Assembly (NCBI GenBank): GCA_964035575.1
Contig: OZ037837.1
Span: forward strand, 1,922,001 to 1,986,000
Direction of reading: 5' to 3'
Source of the DNA: Rhynchopus sp. YZ270_cl-10
Taxonomy: Eukaryota; Euglenozoa; Diplonemea; Diplonemida; Diplonemidae
Length of the DNA stretch: 64,000 nucleotides
Made by a program: the position numbers and the translations under genes. Below the pieces are notes generated by a model. The model searched no databases. It saw only the letters and a list, made by a program, of their open reading frames with translations, and was not told the DNA's origin. Position 1 is the first letter of the stretch, and each line of letters begins with the position of its first letter. Below, piece by piece: positions 18,604 to 28,851 of the stretch.

Positions 18604-20460
18604 ATGCACCCGATTGCTCAGTTTGTTCTCTGTATGATGTGTCTCAGTGTACCCGCCTCTGCGAGCTTTGAACTACGTCAGGCAGGCCTGCGACGCTGGA
18701 GCACCGAGCGCAGTCGTGACTATCTTGCGGAGATTGCAGACCGTCATCCGCAGGCAGCCTCCGTTGGGCGTGCAGTGTGCATCAAGGTGCTTGACCCGGA
18801 GGACCGCTGGATGTGCGGCAAGCGAGGTGCCTGGCTTGCACTCCGCATGCTTCAATGGTCGGAAACATCACGACTCCTCTCTAACCTGCAGACAACCGAC
18901 GCAGACAAAACCCATCAAAGCGGCGTCCGCGTTATAGTAAAAAACGGAAAAATCCGGCTCTGGCAGTACATCGGGGGCCACTCTGATTCACGAGAGAACA
19001 AAGTGAACGCTTTCTTGGGGAAAATGCTTGAGGGCATTCGCGGTGGTGTATTACCTGAGACAGCCGCCTTCGATGTTCTGGCAAGCTTTGGGGATGTGGA
19101 GGACTGCAGTACCCTTGACGACGCCTCTCTTCCGGTCTACCCTGTGGTACGTTACTCCATGAGCGCGTCGTGTGCACATCACATTCCTCTGCCATTCGCA
19201 GAGGCGCTCCAATCAGAATCCTTCACCACCACGCGACCGTACAAAGCATTTGCCAATCTCAAGCCCACAGCGATCTTCCGTGGCGCGCACTACAACCCAA
19301 CCAGAACGTACCTCGCAGTGCTCTCTGTCCTGGGTGCTGTGCCGTTGGACGTCGGGCTGACCCCGTCGTCCGTTGATGAGGCTCGCTGCAAGGCTGAGGT
19401 AGAGGAGTTTTTCGCTAAGGGCATGCTCCCTGCTGATGCGTTGGTAAGATTTGGCAGTATAGATAAAATCTGTGACATCCCTTCTGAGACAATAAGCGTC
19501 CCCCGCCCGCAGCTTTCCTCATTGAAGCAAGCCAACCTAACCAGAACGATAAAGGTCCACTCAGACCGCACCGTGGCTGGGACCGTCCTCAACATGGATT
19601 CCTTGATGGAGCACAAATACGTCATTGTGGTTGACGGTCATGGTGCGGCACTCCGCTTTGCAGAGCATATGCGTGGACCTGGTGTGGTCCTGCACATCCC
19701 ACACCCAGAGCACCCCATGCAGGAGTATTTCTTCCCCGACCTCGTCCCCTGGGTGCACTACGTTCCGTTGACCGCAGACCACACTCGGCTGCTGCACAAC
19801 ATAACAGAGACTTTGGAGTTTCTCGACAAAAACGTTGACATCGCCGAGAGCATCGCATCCGAGAGTACACGATGGGTGAACCGCCACAAAAGCCATGCCT
19901 CAGACCATCGACAGTGGAAGCTATACTACAAATTCATGCAAACCAAGTGGGACCGGCGTTCGCAGTACCCTCGGTTTGACCCGATCAACTTGGAGTGCGC
20001 GGGGTGCACCTCGTTGGGTGAAATCAGTCGGAAGTCAACTATTGCAGAAGAGGTATTCCGACGTACATGTGGTGGGGAAGGACTCACAGACGAGCTGACA
20101 GCAGAGTCTGAGGTACCATACTACCGTGCGCCTTCTGTGATGCGTCTGTGCCATGCCGCACGCAACAATTCGAACCCAATAAAGACGTGGACGTCCACTC
20201 TCCAGATGGCTCCTGCACCCACACACACACCCCAATCTGCAACGGATACCCCAAAAATTCAAGCAAAAACGGAAGCCACACCTACCCCAATAGTGATGAC
20301 GCCGACCCCCACAGAGGGCCACAAAGCCGCACCGTACGTGTCCTCCCCCATGGTGTGGGTGCTCGGAGGTGCGGGCGCCTTTGCCCTCTTTCGGGCAGGG
20401 TACCGGAAGGCGATTCTTGTAGCGGTTGTATGGTGCTGTCTTGTCGGCGCTATTGTCTAG
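18604..20460 (+). CDS. GT90 (CAP10/POGLUT-like) glycosyltransferase, secretory pathway
   Basis: ATG at 18604 gives 618 residues. A signal peptide is likely (MHPIAQFVLCMMCLSVPASA). GT90 landmarks are visible: IFRGAHYNPTR near residue 224 (the FRGs...R block), MDSLMEHKYVIVVDGHGAAL near 331-350 (the KYxxxxDGxGxS-R block) with RF following, and PWVHYVPL near 382 (the PwxHYxPv block). IAESIASESTRWVNRH follows, as in CAP10/POGLUT proteins. After residue 510 comes a Pro/Thr-rich linker, then a hydrophobic C-terminal segment that would anchor it in the membrane. It probably transfers a sugar to protein or polysaccharide in the ER/Golgi; the donor and acceptor are unknown. Confidence 0.75.
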   Translation: MHPIAQFVLCMMCLSVPASASFELRQAGLRRWSTERSRDYLAEIADRHPQAASVGRAVCIKVLDPEDRWMCGKRGAWLALRMLQWSETSRLLSNLQTTDADKTHQSGVRVIVKNGKIRLWQYIGGHSDSRENKVNAFLGKMLEGIRGGVLPETAAFDVLASFGDVEDCSTLDDASLPVYPVVRYSMSASCAHHIPLPFAEALQSESFTTTRPYKAFANLKPTAIFRGAHYNPTRTYLAVLSVLGAVPLDVGLTPSSVDEARCKAEVEEFFAKGMLPADALVRFGSIDKICDIPSETISVPRPQLSSLKQANLTRTIKVHSDRTVAGTVLNMDSLMEHKYVIVVDGHGAALRFAEHMRGPGVVLHIPHPEHPMQEYFFPDLVPWVHYVPLTADHTRLLHNITETLEFLDKNVDIAESIASESTRWVNRHKSHASDHRQWKLYYKFMQTKWDRRSQYPRFDPINLECAGCTSLGEISRKSTIAEEVFRRTCGGEGLTDELTAESEVPYYRAPSVMRLCHAARNNSNPIKTWTSTLQMAPAPTHTPQSATDTPKIQAKTEATPTPIVMTPTPTEGHKAAPYVSSPMVWVLGGAGAFALFRAGYRKAILVAVVWCCLVGAIV

Positions 20461-21863
20461 GGATCCTGTGTGGCTGAACGCAGCTATTTTGCCCACTAGA
20501 AATCCAGAATAGTGTACCTCACAGGAAAAACCCCCTTCACTAAAAGTCCACAAAAAGTGTACACTTTCTTTATGCTCGGCAACACCACGTTAGCAAAAGG
20601 TATGAAAAAAGCAGGTGTACAGACTCCTTGAAGGTTCGAAGGTGGTGTTGTGTGTGGTGCCCAAAGCAATACTCCGTTTTTCCTTGTGAAAAAAGCTGTT
20701 GGAGGTTTAGTGAAGCGCGTAAAGCAGTCAGCACCGTTGTGCTTTTTGAGGGGGGGTGTTTTTTTTTTTTTTGGCAAAAATGGAAGGGAGACTAGAAATA
20801 ATAGGCATCCAAACTATGATAGGGGGGCCCCAACATACCTAGAAAGCGAATATGATATTCGCCCTATATTCGGATCCGAATATAGGCGAATATGCCATAT
20901 TCGGATCCGAATGTAGGGCGAATACGATATCGCCTTCTAGGTATGCCCAAAGGGGGAGGGCATAGAAATACTGTGTAGTATTTTTGAAGTGGTTTTCTTT
21001 GAACACATTTCCGGCTGTACTATTGAGTAATACCCTCGTCGGGGAGGGTCCATGCTGGTGGGGATACAATGGGGTGGTTAGGGGGGTAACGTAGTACACA
21101 TGTCTGCAGACATTTGGGGATGGAGAAACCATGATGTGAATATCATAAGGAGTTAAAGGGGACAGAAGTGTTTCCTTTTTTCTTATCGTTTTTGGTGTAA
21201 GCGTGACTTTTGACAGCCGTTTTTTTTGGTACCCTAAACTGAACATAATACTTCTCCAAATAAATGAATTGTATTACGGAAATAATTCTTTTTGTGATCT
21301 CTCAGTTTCCGTTCCATATATTTCGCTTTGTTTGGAGGCATTATTTATCCTGCGCCTGCGTCCGGTGTCCCGGTAAGGGTTTTGCACTTTCAACTTCTCT
21401 TTTCTTTTATCAAAATGCCATCTGGGTCTGCTCGGTGCACGTTTGCTGCTTCGCAATGCTGTGCACGAGGTACCCTTCTTCTTTCGTTTCTTTTTTTTTT
21501 GATTGATTTGTTTCCAAATTTTGCATTTATGTTGCCATTAGATAATGCCTTAAAAGAAGCCATCATGCAGGGACGCCAAAATAACGATTATTTGATTCTT
21601 TTCCCACAACCTTCAAGCATGGGTTACCCCATATCAACAGCGTGCCCCAATTTGTCCTTCCTGCGCTGCTTTTTTTTTTCGCTGCGCGAAATTGACATTC
21701 TCTTGACCTCTGTGAGGGGCAGTGTCGCTATAGGTTTGGAGCTGTGCAGGTTGTCATTCGCATTCAATTGGATATTATTCCCACACCAGAAAATTATCTA
21801 CCCTGCTGTACCTGACCACTCTGTATCATCACACAACATCAACAACACAGAAAGCAGAAAACC
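20461..21863 (+). other. intergenic region with a long palindrome
   Basis: AT-rich with several homopolymer runs and no recognisable gene. A 111-bp palindrome is listed separately. The last stretch ends in CAACAACACAG (to 21850), 13 bases before the ankyrin gene's ATG. Confidence 0.45.
20835..20945. repeat. 111-bp near-perfect palindrome (possible foldback element)
   Basis: Starts CATACCTAGAA and ends TTCTAGGTATG. Between them GCGAATATGATATTCGCCC and two TTCGGATCCGAAT cores are arranged symmetrically. It would fold into one long hairpin or cruciform. Flanking GGGGCCCCAA and CCAAAGGGGG may extend the arms. No target duplication could be fixed because no empty copy is present. Confidence 0.6.
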
Positions 21864-23852
21864 ATGTCGAAGCAACGTACGAACAGCACATTAGGCGAGG
21901 AGGCACCAAAGAGAAGACAGCCTTCTGCAGACGAGGTCTTTGTCGATGCTGCGCGGCACGGCGACACTGCTGCGGTGCGGGCGGGGCTTGAGAAGCGCAG
22001 TCCAGATGCAGACAGCAAAACAGTTTTCTCCGATGCTGTGCACGAGGCATGCAGAGGGAACCACGATGAATGCCTCGCACTGCTTCTTCCGTATGTTGAG
22101 ACAACGCAGATGAGCTTTGGGATCTTGCTGAGTGAGTGTGTCCACGCATACCATGTTGCGTGCAGGGAGGTCCTCTTGCAGCATTGGAAGTCCGTCTGCA
22201 GCAACGTGGCATTTGTCCCGTACGAACCTAAGAACAGCGGAGATCAGACACCGCCTTCCTGTCCGGCCATGTGGGCAGACCCTGCAGTGTGTCGAGCCTT
22301 CATTGATGCAGGGGCAGACATCGAGACTCAGGACGAGAAGGGGTGTGCACCGCTGCTCGCTGCTAGTCGTGCAGGAGCACTCACAACTGTGAAGATGTTG
22401 GTGGAAGCAGGCGCGAGAGTGCGCGTCACAGACGAGAATGGAGACACGTGTCTCATTTCTGCTGCGTATTTTGGCCACACCGAGACTGTGCGCTATCTTG
22501 TGGGCTTGCCGGAGATGGATGTGGGTTGCGCAACTGAAGGCAGAACTGCGTTGTCCTGGGCAGCGCTGAAAGAACGTGCAGATGTGGTGCAGGTACTCAT
22601 TGATGCAGGGGCAGACATCGAAACTAAGGATAGCGACGGACGTTCGCCTCTGCACGTAGTGAGCTGTTCAGGAGCACTCGCCATTGCGAAGATGTTGGTG
22701 GAAGCAGGTGCGGATGTGCGTGGCACAGAGAATGAAGGATGTACATGTCTTTTACTTGCGTCGTATTTTTGCCAGACCGAGACTGTGCGCTATCTTGTGA
22801 GCTTGCCGCAGGTGGAAGTGGATCACCAAGACAGCTGGGGTCGCACTGCGTTGTGCTTTGCGGCGCAGGGTAACCATCCAGATGCAGTGGAGGTGCTTAT
22901 TGATGCAGGGGCAGACGTTGACGCCCAGAACAGTGACGGACTTTCTCCTCTTCACTTATGTAGTGTGTCAGGGGCACTCACTATTGTGAAGATGCTGATC
23001 AGAGCAGGTGCGGGTGTGTGTGTCACAGACAACGAAGGAGACACGTGTCTCATCCGTGCTGCGACTTTTGGACAAACCGAGACTGTGCGCTATCTTGTCG
23101 GCTTGCCGCAGGTGGAAGTGGATCATACAACTAACGAAGGCGCAACTGCGTTGTACTGCGCAGTGCAGGAAGAGCATCCCGATGTGGTGCAGGTGCTCAT
23201 TGATGCAGGGGCAAACATTGAAGCTAAGGATCAGAAGGGGCGTTCGGCTGTCCTGGTGGCGAGTTGTGCAGGAACACTCGCACTGGTGAAGATGTTGGTG
23301 AAAGCAGGTGCGGATGTGAGTGTCACAGACGATGAAGGAGGCACGTGTCTTTCACTTGCGTCGTATTTTGGCCACACCGAGACTGTGCGCTATCTTGTGG
23401 GCTTGACACAGATGGAAGTGGATCGTGCAACTGAAGGCAAAACTGCTTTGTACTGCGCAGTGCAGGAAGAACATGCAGATGTAGTGCAGGTGCTCATTGA
23501 TGCAGGGGCCGACATTGAAGCTAAGGATCAGAAGGGGCGTTCGGCTGTCCTGGTGGCGAGTTGTGCAGGAACACTCGCACTGGTGAAGATGTTGGTGAAA
23601 GCAGGTGCGGATCTGCGTGTCACAGACAATGAAGGGGGCACATGTCTTACCCTTGCGTCGTCTTTTGGCCACAACGAGACTGTGCGCTATCTTGTGGGCT
23701 TGCCGCAGGTGGAAGTGGATCACCAAGACAGCAGCAACCGCACTGCGTTGCAGATAGCATCACAGAAACATCACTCAGGTGTGATAATTATGCTCATTGA
23801 TGCAGTGGCCAGACGCAAGCAATCCACACACAAGTGGTCTGGTGAGTGGTGA
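21864..23852 (+). CDS. ankyrin-repeat protein
   Basis: ATG at 21864 gives 662 residues. A short charged N-terminus is followed by an N-terminal helical part. From about residue 135 to 655 ankyrin repeats run without a break; consensus pieces include LIDAGADIExxDxxGxSPL, LVEAGADVRxTDxEGxTCL and FGHTETVRYLVGLPQ. Every third repeat is nearly identical, so the real unit is three ankyrin repeats, 99 residues (297 bases), present about five times. No catalytic domain is seen. It is likely a protein-binding scaffold. The high identity of the units points to recent expansion or homogenisation. Confidence 0.85.
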   Translation: MSKQRTNSTLGEEAPKRRQPSADEVFVDAARHGDTAAVRAGLEKRSPDADSKTVFSDAVHEACRGNHDECLALLLPYVETTQMSFGILLSECVHAYHVACREVLLQHWKSVCSNVAFVPYEPKNSGDQTPPSCPAMWADPAVCRAFIDAGADIETQDEKGCAPLLAASRAGALTTVKMLVEAGARVRVTDENGDTCLISAAYFGHTETVRYLVGLPEMDVGCATEGRTALSWAALKERADVVQVLIDAGADIETKDSDGRSPLHVVSCSGALAIAKMLVEAGADVRGTENEGCTCLLLASYFCQTETVRYLVSLPQVEVDHQDSWGRTALCFAAQGNHPDAVEVLIDAGADVDAQNSDGLSPLHLCSVSGALTIVKMLIRAGAGVCVTDNEGDTCLIRAATFGQTETVRYLVGLPQVEVDHTTNEGATALYCAVQEEHPDVVQVLIDAGANIEAKDQKGRSAVLVASCAGTLALVKMLVKAGADVSVTDDEGGTCLSLASYFGHTETVRYLVGLTQMEVDRATEGKTALYCAVQEEHADVVQVLIDAGADIEAKDQKGRSAVLVASCAGTLALVKMLVKAGADLRVTDNEGGTCLTLASSFGHNETVRYLVGLPQVEVDHQDSSNRTALQIASQKHHSGVIIMLIDAVARRKQSTHKWSGEW

Positions 23853-24361
23853 CATCCTCCTTCATGATGGCAGAGGTGCACTGCAAAGGAAACATATGAA
23901 GCAAATCACCCACACTAAAGGATCGATGTTATGCTAATGGTACCACTCCAAAAGGATACGACTTTCGGAAAAGTGAGCTTTGCACAGGGTGGCAACTGCA
24001 ATTCACGTTCACACTTCTGTCTCATCTCTGCCGCTCTCAGGAGGAGCCTTATGGCAGTGAGTGCAGTACCCATTGTGGACTACTTCCAATACAAAAGCAG
24101 ACCAATGAATATTCCAACGCTTTACTTTGTTTTGCACTTTGTTCCACCATTTCCCCCGGAGGGCATGAAGCGATTGCTTCACATTTCTCAAAATAAGGTC
24201 GCCTTTTTGCAATATGAGTAATTTTATTTCAAAAGCCTAGAAGTACCATGAAGAAACATATTTCGCACAAACATTTGCCACTTTCCATCTCCTCCCCACC
24301 CACACACCAATCACAACGTAACGTCCAACAGCCTTTTCCCTTTTCAGCATATTGCAACACA
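23853..24361 (+). other. intergenic region before the first SURNod19 gene
   Basis: No gene is seen. From about 24276 (CACTTTCCATCTCC) the sequence matches the region upstream of the second copy (28768 on), so the duplicated block starts here. CCTTTTCCCTTTTCAG ends at 24347, 14 bases before the ATG. Confidence 0.5.
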
Positions 24362-26434
24362 ATGCGAACTGCCATGCTTGCCGCCCTAGCGGCCACTGTG
24401 CATGCGAGCACCAACATGAACGGAGAGTATCTGATTGCCAACCCAAGCCCGACCGGCACATACTCCACAGAGTACACGGATGAGTCGTTCACAGTGTACT
24501 CACCACCGATCCGCACGCAGTACTCGCAGGTGTACTGGACGATGATGGACCCTGTCGCACTCCCAGACGACGTGGTGAAGCGCTTCGACGGCAAGGTCAT
24601 GGCAGTGACCGGCTACGAGGTGGACCAGGTCTTCACCACCCCGGATGGCGACAAGTCTGTGCCGATCTATTGGGCTTACAACCACCACTACTGTGCGTGG
24701 CTGCTTTCGAACAAGACAACACACATGGAGGAGATCCCGACCGACTACACCATGGGACACCCTGTCAGCTGGAAGGCAGCGCCCATCGACCCACGCGCTC
24801 CCGCACCTGAGTACCCTACTAGCCAGTACATCTCTGAAGGGAACGGTGGTGAGTTCCGGAAGTCGTACCACGGGTACCCAAGGTCGTATGCACAGCTGTT
24901 GGAGTCGCCAACAACGTTCCACATCACACCGATGCAGATTGACACACACAACAGAGACTACAACGGGTCGGGCTTCAAGGCAGGTCCCCTGCCACGTTCA
25001 TCTGCAGCACCCAAGGATGCGGTGTACAGCGGCCTGCTGGAGTGTCCGTGCAGCACACGTAGGACAAAGGTGTACACGAAGAACTACGACATGTGTGCCG
25101 ACAGCGCGTCGCGTGCTCTGGACGGTGCGGAGGCGTGCTACACTGCGGCAGCGTGGATGGGGGGTGGAGGAATGAAGAACGCAAGCAACACCAGCATGAC
25201 GCTGCCTGCGGGCTGCTCCCTCTCCGTCACTGACGGGACGGCGTTCTACAACACAAACGAGCGTGTGGGGGTGTCGTGTCCACGTACGACGTCCGTCGCA
25301 GGCACAATGCGCTCGCTTGTCAACATGACCGCGTCTGTGGCTGCAGGGAACGTGACGCTCACCATCTCCGGCCCTGCTTCAGTCTGGTTTGGCGTCGGCT
25401 TCGATGCACAGCAGATGAGCGACCTGCCCTACGCCATCATCGTCAACGGGTCAGGCAGCGTGTCCGAACGGCGTCTCAGCAACCATGCACCGGGGACTGT
25501 CCTCACCCCTCAGGTGCACCTTGTCTCGAGCAACGTCGTGGGTGGAGTGCGCACTGTGGTCCTGTCACGTGCTGCTGTTGGTGCCAGCTCGACACACTTC
25601 ACATTCCCGGAGACAGTCGCTGTTGTGCCGACAATCAACGCGATTGGGACGACCGGCACGTTTGAGATGCACACAGCAAAGGAGGCGTCGCACCTGGCAC
25701 TGCTGAACACAGAGGGCGCGACGTGTGTCTGTGCTGGAATATCACAGGGTAGCATCGACGGCATCAGCTTCAAGAAGGATTGTGTTGCCGAGCCCGTTGG
25801 CGACCTCCTGAAGCAGCACAACCCTACCTGCAGCATCGACACCTACGCAGGTGGCCTGCACTGCTGCCACCACCAATGGTTCCTCCTTGACGAGGACCAG
25901 CCCATCCCCGCCCCTGTCGACGAGTACCACCTCAAGTTCCGCTTCTATTACCAAGAGTTCGAGCCGACCTACCACAAGAACCTGGAGCGCTTTTACTTCC
26001 AAACTGAGGCGTGGGCAGGTGAGTACGACATCCCACAGTGCAAGGAGGGGACGCCTTGTGAGCACGTCATCACGGCACACTTCACACCGTCCATGATGAG
26101 CAATGTGGCGCACGGGAACAGCACGGGGATGCAGCTTCTCTACGCTGGTGGGCACTGCCACGCACCGTCGTGCATCTCGATGGAGCTGTACAATGCGGAC
26201 AGTGGGGAGTTGCTCTGCAGGCAGGTGCCCGTGACAGGGTCGAACACAACGATCTTCAACGAGCTGGGCTACATCGCCATCCCACCCTGCCTCTGGGGCG
26301 AGCCCAAGGACGGCCTCGAGCCACCTGTCTTCCTCCGTTGGAACCAAAACCTGACTTCCATCAAAATCAACAACAACACAAACGGACACTACGGCGAGAT
26401 GGCGTCGTGGCAGACACGCGGTGTGCTGGTGTAG
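24362..26434 (+). CDS. secreted DOMON/SURNod19 protein, copy 1
   Basis: ATG at 24362 gives 690 residues, the length of the second copy. An upstream in-frame ATG (24248) lies before the acceptor-like TTTTCAG and outside the duplicated block, so it is not used. MRTAMLAALAATVHAS is a signal peptide. The N-terminal third has many aromatic and His residues (YWAYNHHYCAWL, QIDTHNRD). The middle (about 325-430) fits a DOMON-like fold (VTLTISGPASVWFGVGFDAQ). The C-terminal part carries the SURNod19 pattern: LHCCHHQWFLLDEDQ, YHLKFRFYYQEF, EYDIPQCKEGTPCEHVITAH, YAGGHCHAPSCISMELYNAD, GYIAIPPCLWG and NNNTNGHYGEMASWQ. SURNod19 is named from stress up-regulated plant Nod19; its biochemical role is not settled. 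The conserved His and Cys suggest metal binding (inference). Many NxT/S sites fit a glycosylated secreted protein. Confidence 0.8.
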   Translation: MRTAMLAALAATVHASTNMNGEYLIANPSPTGTYSTEYTDESFTVYSPPIRTQYSQVYWTMMDPVALPDDVVKRFDGKVMAVTGYEVDQVFTTPDGDKSVPIYWAYNHHYCAWLLSNKTTHMEEIPTDYTMGHPVSWKAAPIDPRAPAPEYPTSQYISEGNGGEFRKSYHGYPRSYAQLLESPTTFHITPMQIDTHNRDYNGSGFKAGPLPRSSAAPKDAVYSGLLECPCSTRRTKVYTKNYDMCADSASRALDGAEACYTAAAWMGGGGMKNASNTSMTLPAGCSLSVTDGTAFYNTNERVGVSCPRTTSVAGTMRSLVNMTASVAAGNVTLTISGPASVWFGVGFDAQQMSDLPYAIIVNGSGSVSERRLSNHAPGTVLTPQVHLVSSNVVGGVRTVVLSRAAVGASSTHFTFPETVAVVPTINAIGTTGTFEMHTAKEASHLALLNTEGATCVCAGISQGSIDGISFKKDCVAEPVGDLLKQHNPTCSIDTYAGGLHCCHHQWFLLDEDQPIPAPVDEYHLKFRFYYQEFEPTYHKNLERFYFQTEAWAGEYDIPQCKEGTPCEHVITAHFTPSMMSNVAHGNSTGMQLLYAGGHCHAPSCISMELYNADSGELLCRQVPVTGSNTTIFNELGYIAIPPCLWGEPKDGLEPPVFLRWNQNLTSIKINNNTNGHYGEMASWQTRGVLV

Positions 26435-27010
26435 ATGGCGCACACACCCTCGCCTTTGTCAACGCGTCTCGACTTTGTTGCGTTGCTTTCCTGCGTTCGC
26501 TGACATACAGAAAACTTGCAGAAAGGTGAATAAAATGTTAGCCTGTTTTCCCTCCCCCCCTCTGGCCCCATCTTCACTTCGGCCTTCCTTGGTATTGTAC
26601 ACTAGTGCCCCCACCTGCATGTAACCCATCCCTTCGCTCTGTGTCTAAGGTGGTCATTAAAGAACGAAACCAAATACAATTAGCTTTTGTGGAATGCTTA
26701 CTCGTTACCCCATATCAGCAATGCTATGGTAATTATTGTTTTTGTGCGGAAGGTGATGAAAAAGCACTGCTTGGGTTAATGTCATTACACCCCCTTTTTC
26801 TCTTTGTTATTTTCGATACAGACAGTAATGCCACCGTCAGTGTAATCTGGGGAGCGTTCAATATCTCAACGTCTTCCCCATTACCCGCGACTTTTCCCCT
26901 TTTGAGAATCAACAGAACTGTGTACGTAAGGGACCTTCAGATTTTCACTAAGGAGTGTGTCATTGGCATCACCTTGCAAACACTTCACCTTGGACACGAT
27001 TCTCTTTGTC
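26435..27010 (+). repeat. duplicated 3' flank of SURNod19 copy 1, with dispersed repeat
   Basis: Matches 30925-31680 downstream of copy 2, with small insertions in the latter. It includes the dispersed repeat at about 26845-27000 (TGGGGAGCGTTCAATATC, then GAATCAACAG...GTGTACGT). The match ends abruptly at CTCTTTGTC, where the 262-bp tandem repeat begins. Confidence 0.65.
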
Positions 27011-27534
27011 AACTTACCTTCCTTCACCCCCCCTGTAAGGGCAACCGTAGGTGAAGTAAGGTATAGTATTGAAATCGATGTGGGGGGGGAGTAAAGGGTC
27101 AATTTTACAAAACCAGATTTTGAGGAAAATTTTAGCCGAAAATGGGCCCCACGTATAAGCAACCGGGCTCATATTTCTCAAAATTTAAGTGGTCAAAAAA
27201 TTGTCCAATTTTCGAGATTGACCCCACCACTGCACGGGCGGAGCCCAAAAATGCAAATAAGGACCCCTTTTCAACTTACCTTCCTTCACCCCCCCTGTAA
27301 GGGCAACCGTAGGTGAAGTAAGGTATAGTATTGAAATCGATGTGGGGGGGGAGTAAAGGGTCAATTTTACAAAACCAGATTTTGAGGAAAATTTTAGCCG
27401 AAAATGGGCCCCACGTATAAGCAACCGGGCTCATATTTCTCAAAATTTAAGTGGTCAAAAAATTGTCCAATTTTCGAGATTGACCCCACCACTGCACGGG
27501 CGGAGCCCAAAAATGCAAATAAGGACCCCTTTTA
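27011..27534. repeat. 262-bp unit in two identical tandem copies
   Basis: Copies at 27011-27272 and 27273-27534 look identical base for base. Each begins AACTTACCTTCCTTCACC and ends AAGGACCCCTTTT. The first 50 bases contain a self-complementary pair (CTTACCTTCCTTCACC against GGTGAAGTAAGG). Each also contains the TTGTCCA...GACCCCACCACTG motif shared with other elements in the window. Confidence 0.85.
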
Positions 27535-27666
27535 ATTTGTTCTCTTGAAATGTGTAATTTCAAGTTTTCGCGAAAAAAAATATGAACTGATCCTACAAGG
27601 GTTGAAGGAAGGTGGTTGAAAATTACAATAACAACAAGAACAACTAATTGCTAAGAAAAAAACGGG

Positions 27667-27927
27667 GTGTGCTGTGGAAAACCCCGCGTGATTTTCGAAA
27701 GCACCGTAGCATCCAAGCGATTTGCTGGAGGTGCTGCTGTGCCTGGTGTGATCGACGTGTTGTCGTTTGTGCATTCTGTGCTTCTTCCGCACTGCTCCAA
27801 CGACGACGACACTGCGTGGGACCCTGTGGACAAAAATGAGCTGGAACACGCCGAGCCTGCCGAGACTACGTCCAACAACGCTATCGATCAGATGGTGCTG
27901 GATGAAGAGGACAGCCCCCCTTCTTGA
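27667..27927 (+). pseudogene. possible coding remnant, acidic C-terminus
   Basis: A GC-richer island inside AT-rich repeats is open for 86 codons to TGA 27925-27927. Codon use looks like the real genes (GTCSNDDDTAWDP-type region, then EDSPPS at the end), but there is no ATG near the start and no known motif. It may be a 3' exon or the tail of a decayed gene or transposon. Confidence 0.25.
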
Positions 27928-28099
27928 ACATTTCAGATGCTGGCGTCCCAGTGGGTCTGGCAGCGTACGAAGAGCGTTATCATACCTGCAGAAGAGCAGA
28001 GTGCTGGGTGTGTTGTAGATTACTTCTACAGGGTGGAGTTCCACAGCACACGCCGTTTTTTTTCCGATAGCAATTACTTGTTTTTTTTTTTTTTTGTTT

Positions 28100-28345
28100 T
28101 TTACATCCCCCTTCCCACGGCAGTCCCAACTCCTGACGTTGTTTTTATTTTGATGTCCTGCCCTTGGTTTCGATTTGAGACGGAAAAGTCGCAACGTAAA
28201 TAACCCCCTTCCTACTCTTGTGTGTTCAGGATACCAGCACTGTGTACTGGTTCCTCTTCTCGTTAATGTGTGTTTTTTTTATGCCATGCGACGATGCTAC
28301 AGGTTATTACCTTTTCTTTGAGAACCCCGATGTACGGTGTTGTGT
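28100..28345 (+). repeat. dispersed repeat, intact (unfilled) copy
   Basis: It matches 31690-31866 and continues into 35167-35270, so it represents the site before the 3.3-kb element at 31867-35166 inserted. Landmarks are CACGGCAGTCCCAACTCC, CACTGTGTACTGGTTCCTC, TTCTCGTTAATGTGTG and GATGCTACAGGTTATT. Confidence 0.6.
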
Positions 28346-28851
28346 TTGCGCTTTGAACTCTGTATTCTTCTGTGGAGTTCACTGCCACGCCATTAGCTTT
28401 GGGTTTTTGATTTTTCCAGAATTATTTCAGATAAAAAGCTCAAAGGATTCTTAGAAATACTTTCCTTCCATCGATATCCGTATTCTGAGCACATGAACTT
28501 CCTGTTTCACGTACTTCAGTGCTGTCCCGTCAAAGTACTTCACTATTCGCTGTTCTGAGATGAGAGCAACGAAGCTCCGACACATCGAACCAGCAGCCTA
28601 AGGAAGTATTTACTAACATGTTGAGGACTGCCTGCAATGTGTCATCATGCAAAAGTGGGCCCAAAACGCGTTTTCGCTATCACTGTTCTTCTCCGTCTTT
28701 ATGTATCTAGCGTGAAGGTTGTTCCGGTTACAAATATTTAATCACGTCACTGTCCTGTAGAGTATCAACACTTCCCATCTCCTCCCCACCCACACACCAA
28801 TCACAACGTAACGTCCAACAGCCTTTTCCCTTTTCAGCATATTGCAACACA
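28346..28851 (+). other. intergenic region before the second SURNod19 gene
   Basis: No gene is seen up to about 28767. From 28768 the sequence is the duplicated upstream block with the same TTTTCAG acceptor-like site 14 bases before the ATG. Confidence 0.5.

Noticed and set aside
24248-24361. Upstream in-frame ATG of the first SURNod19 gene
   Set aside because: It is not present in the duplicated copy, lies before the TTTTCAG acceptor-like site, and would bury the signal peptide.
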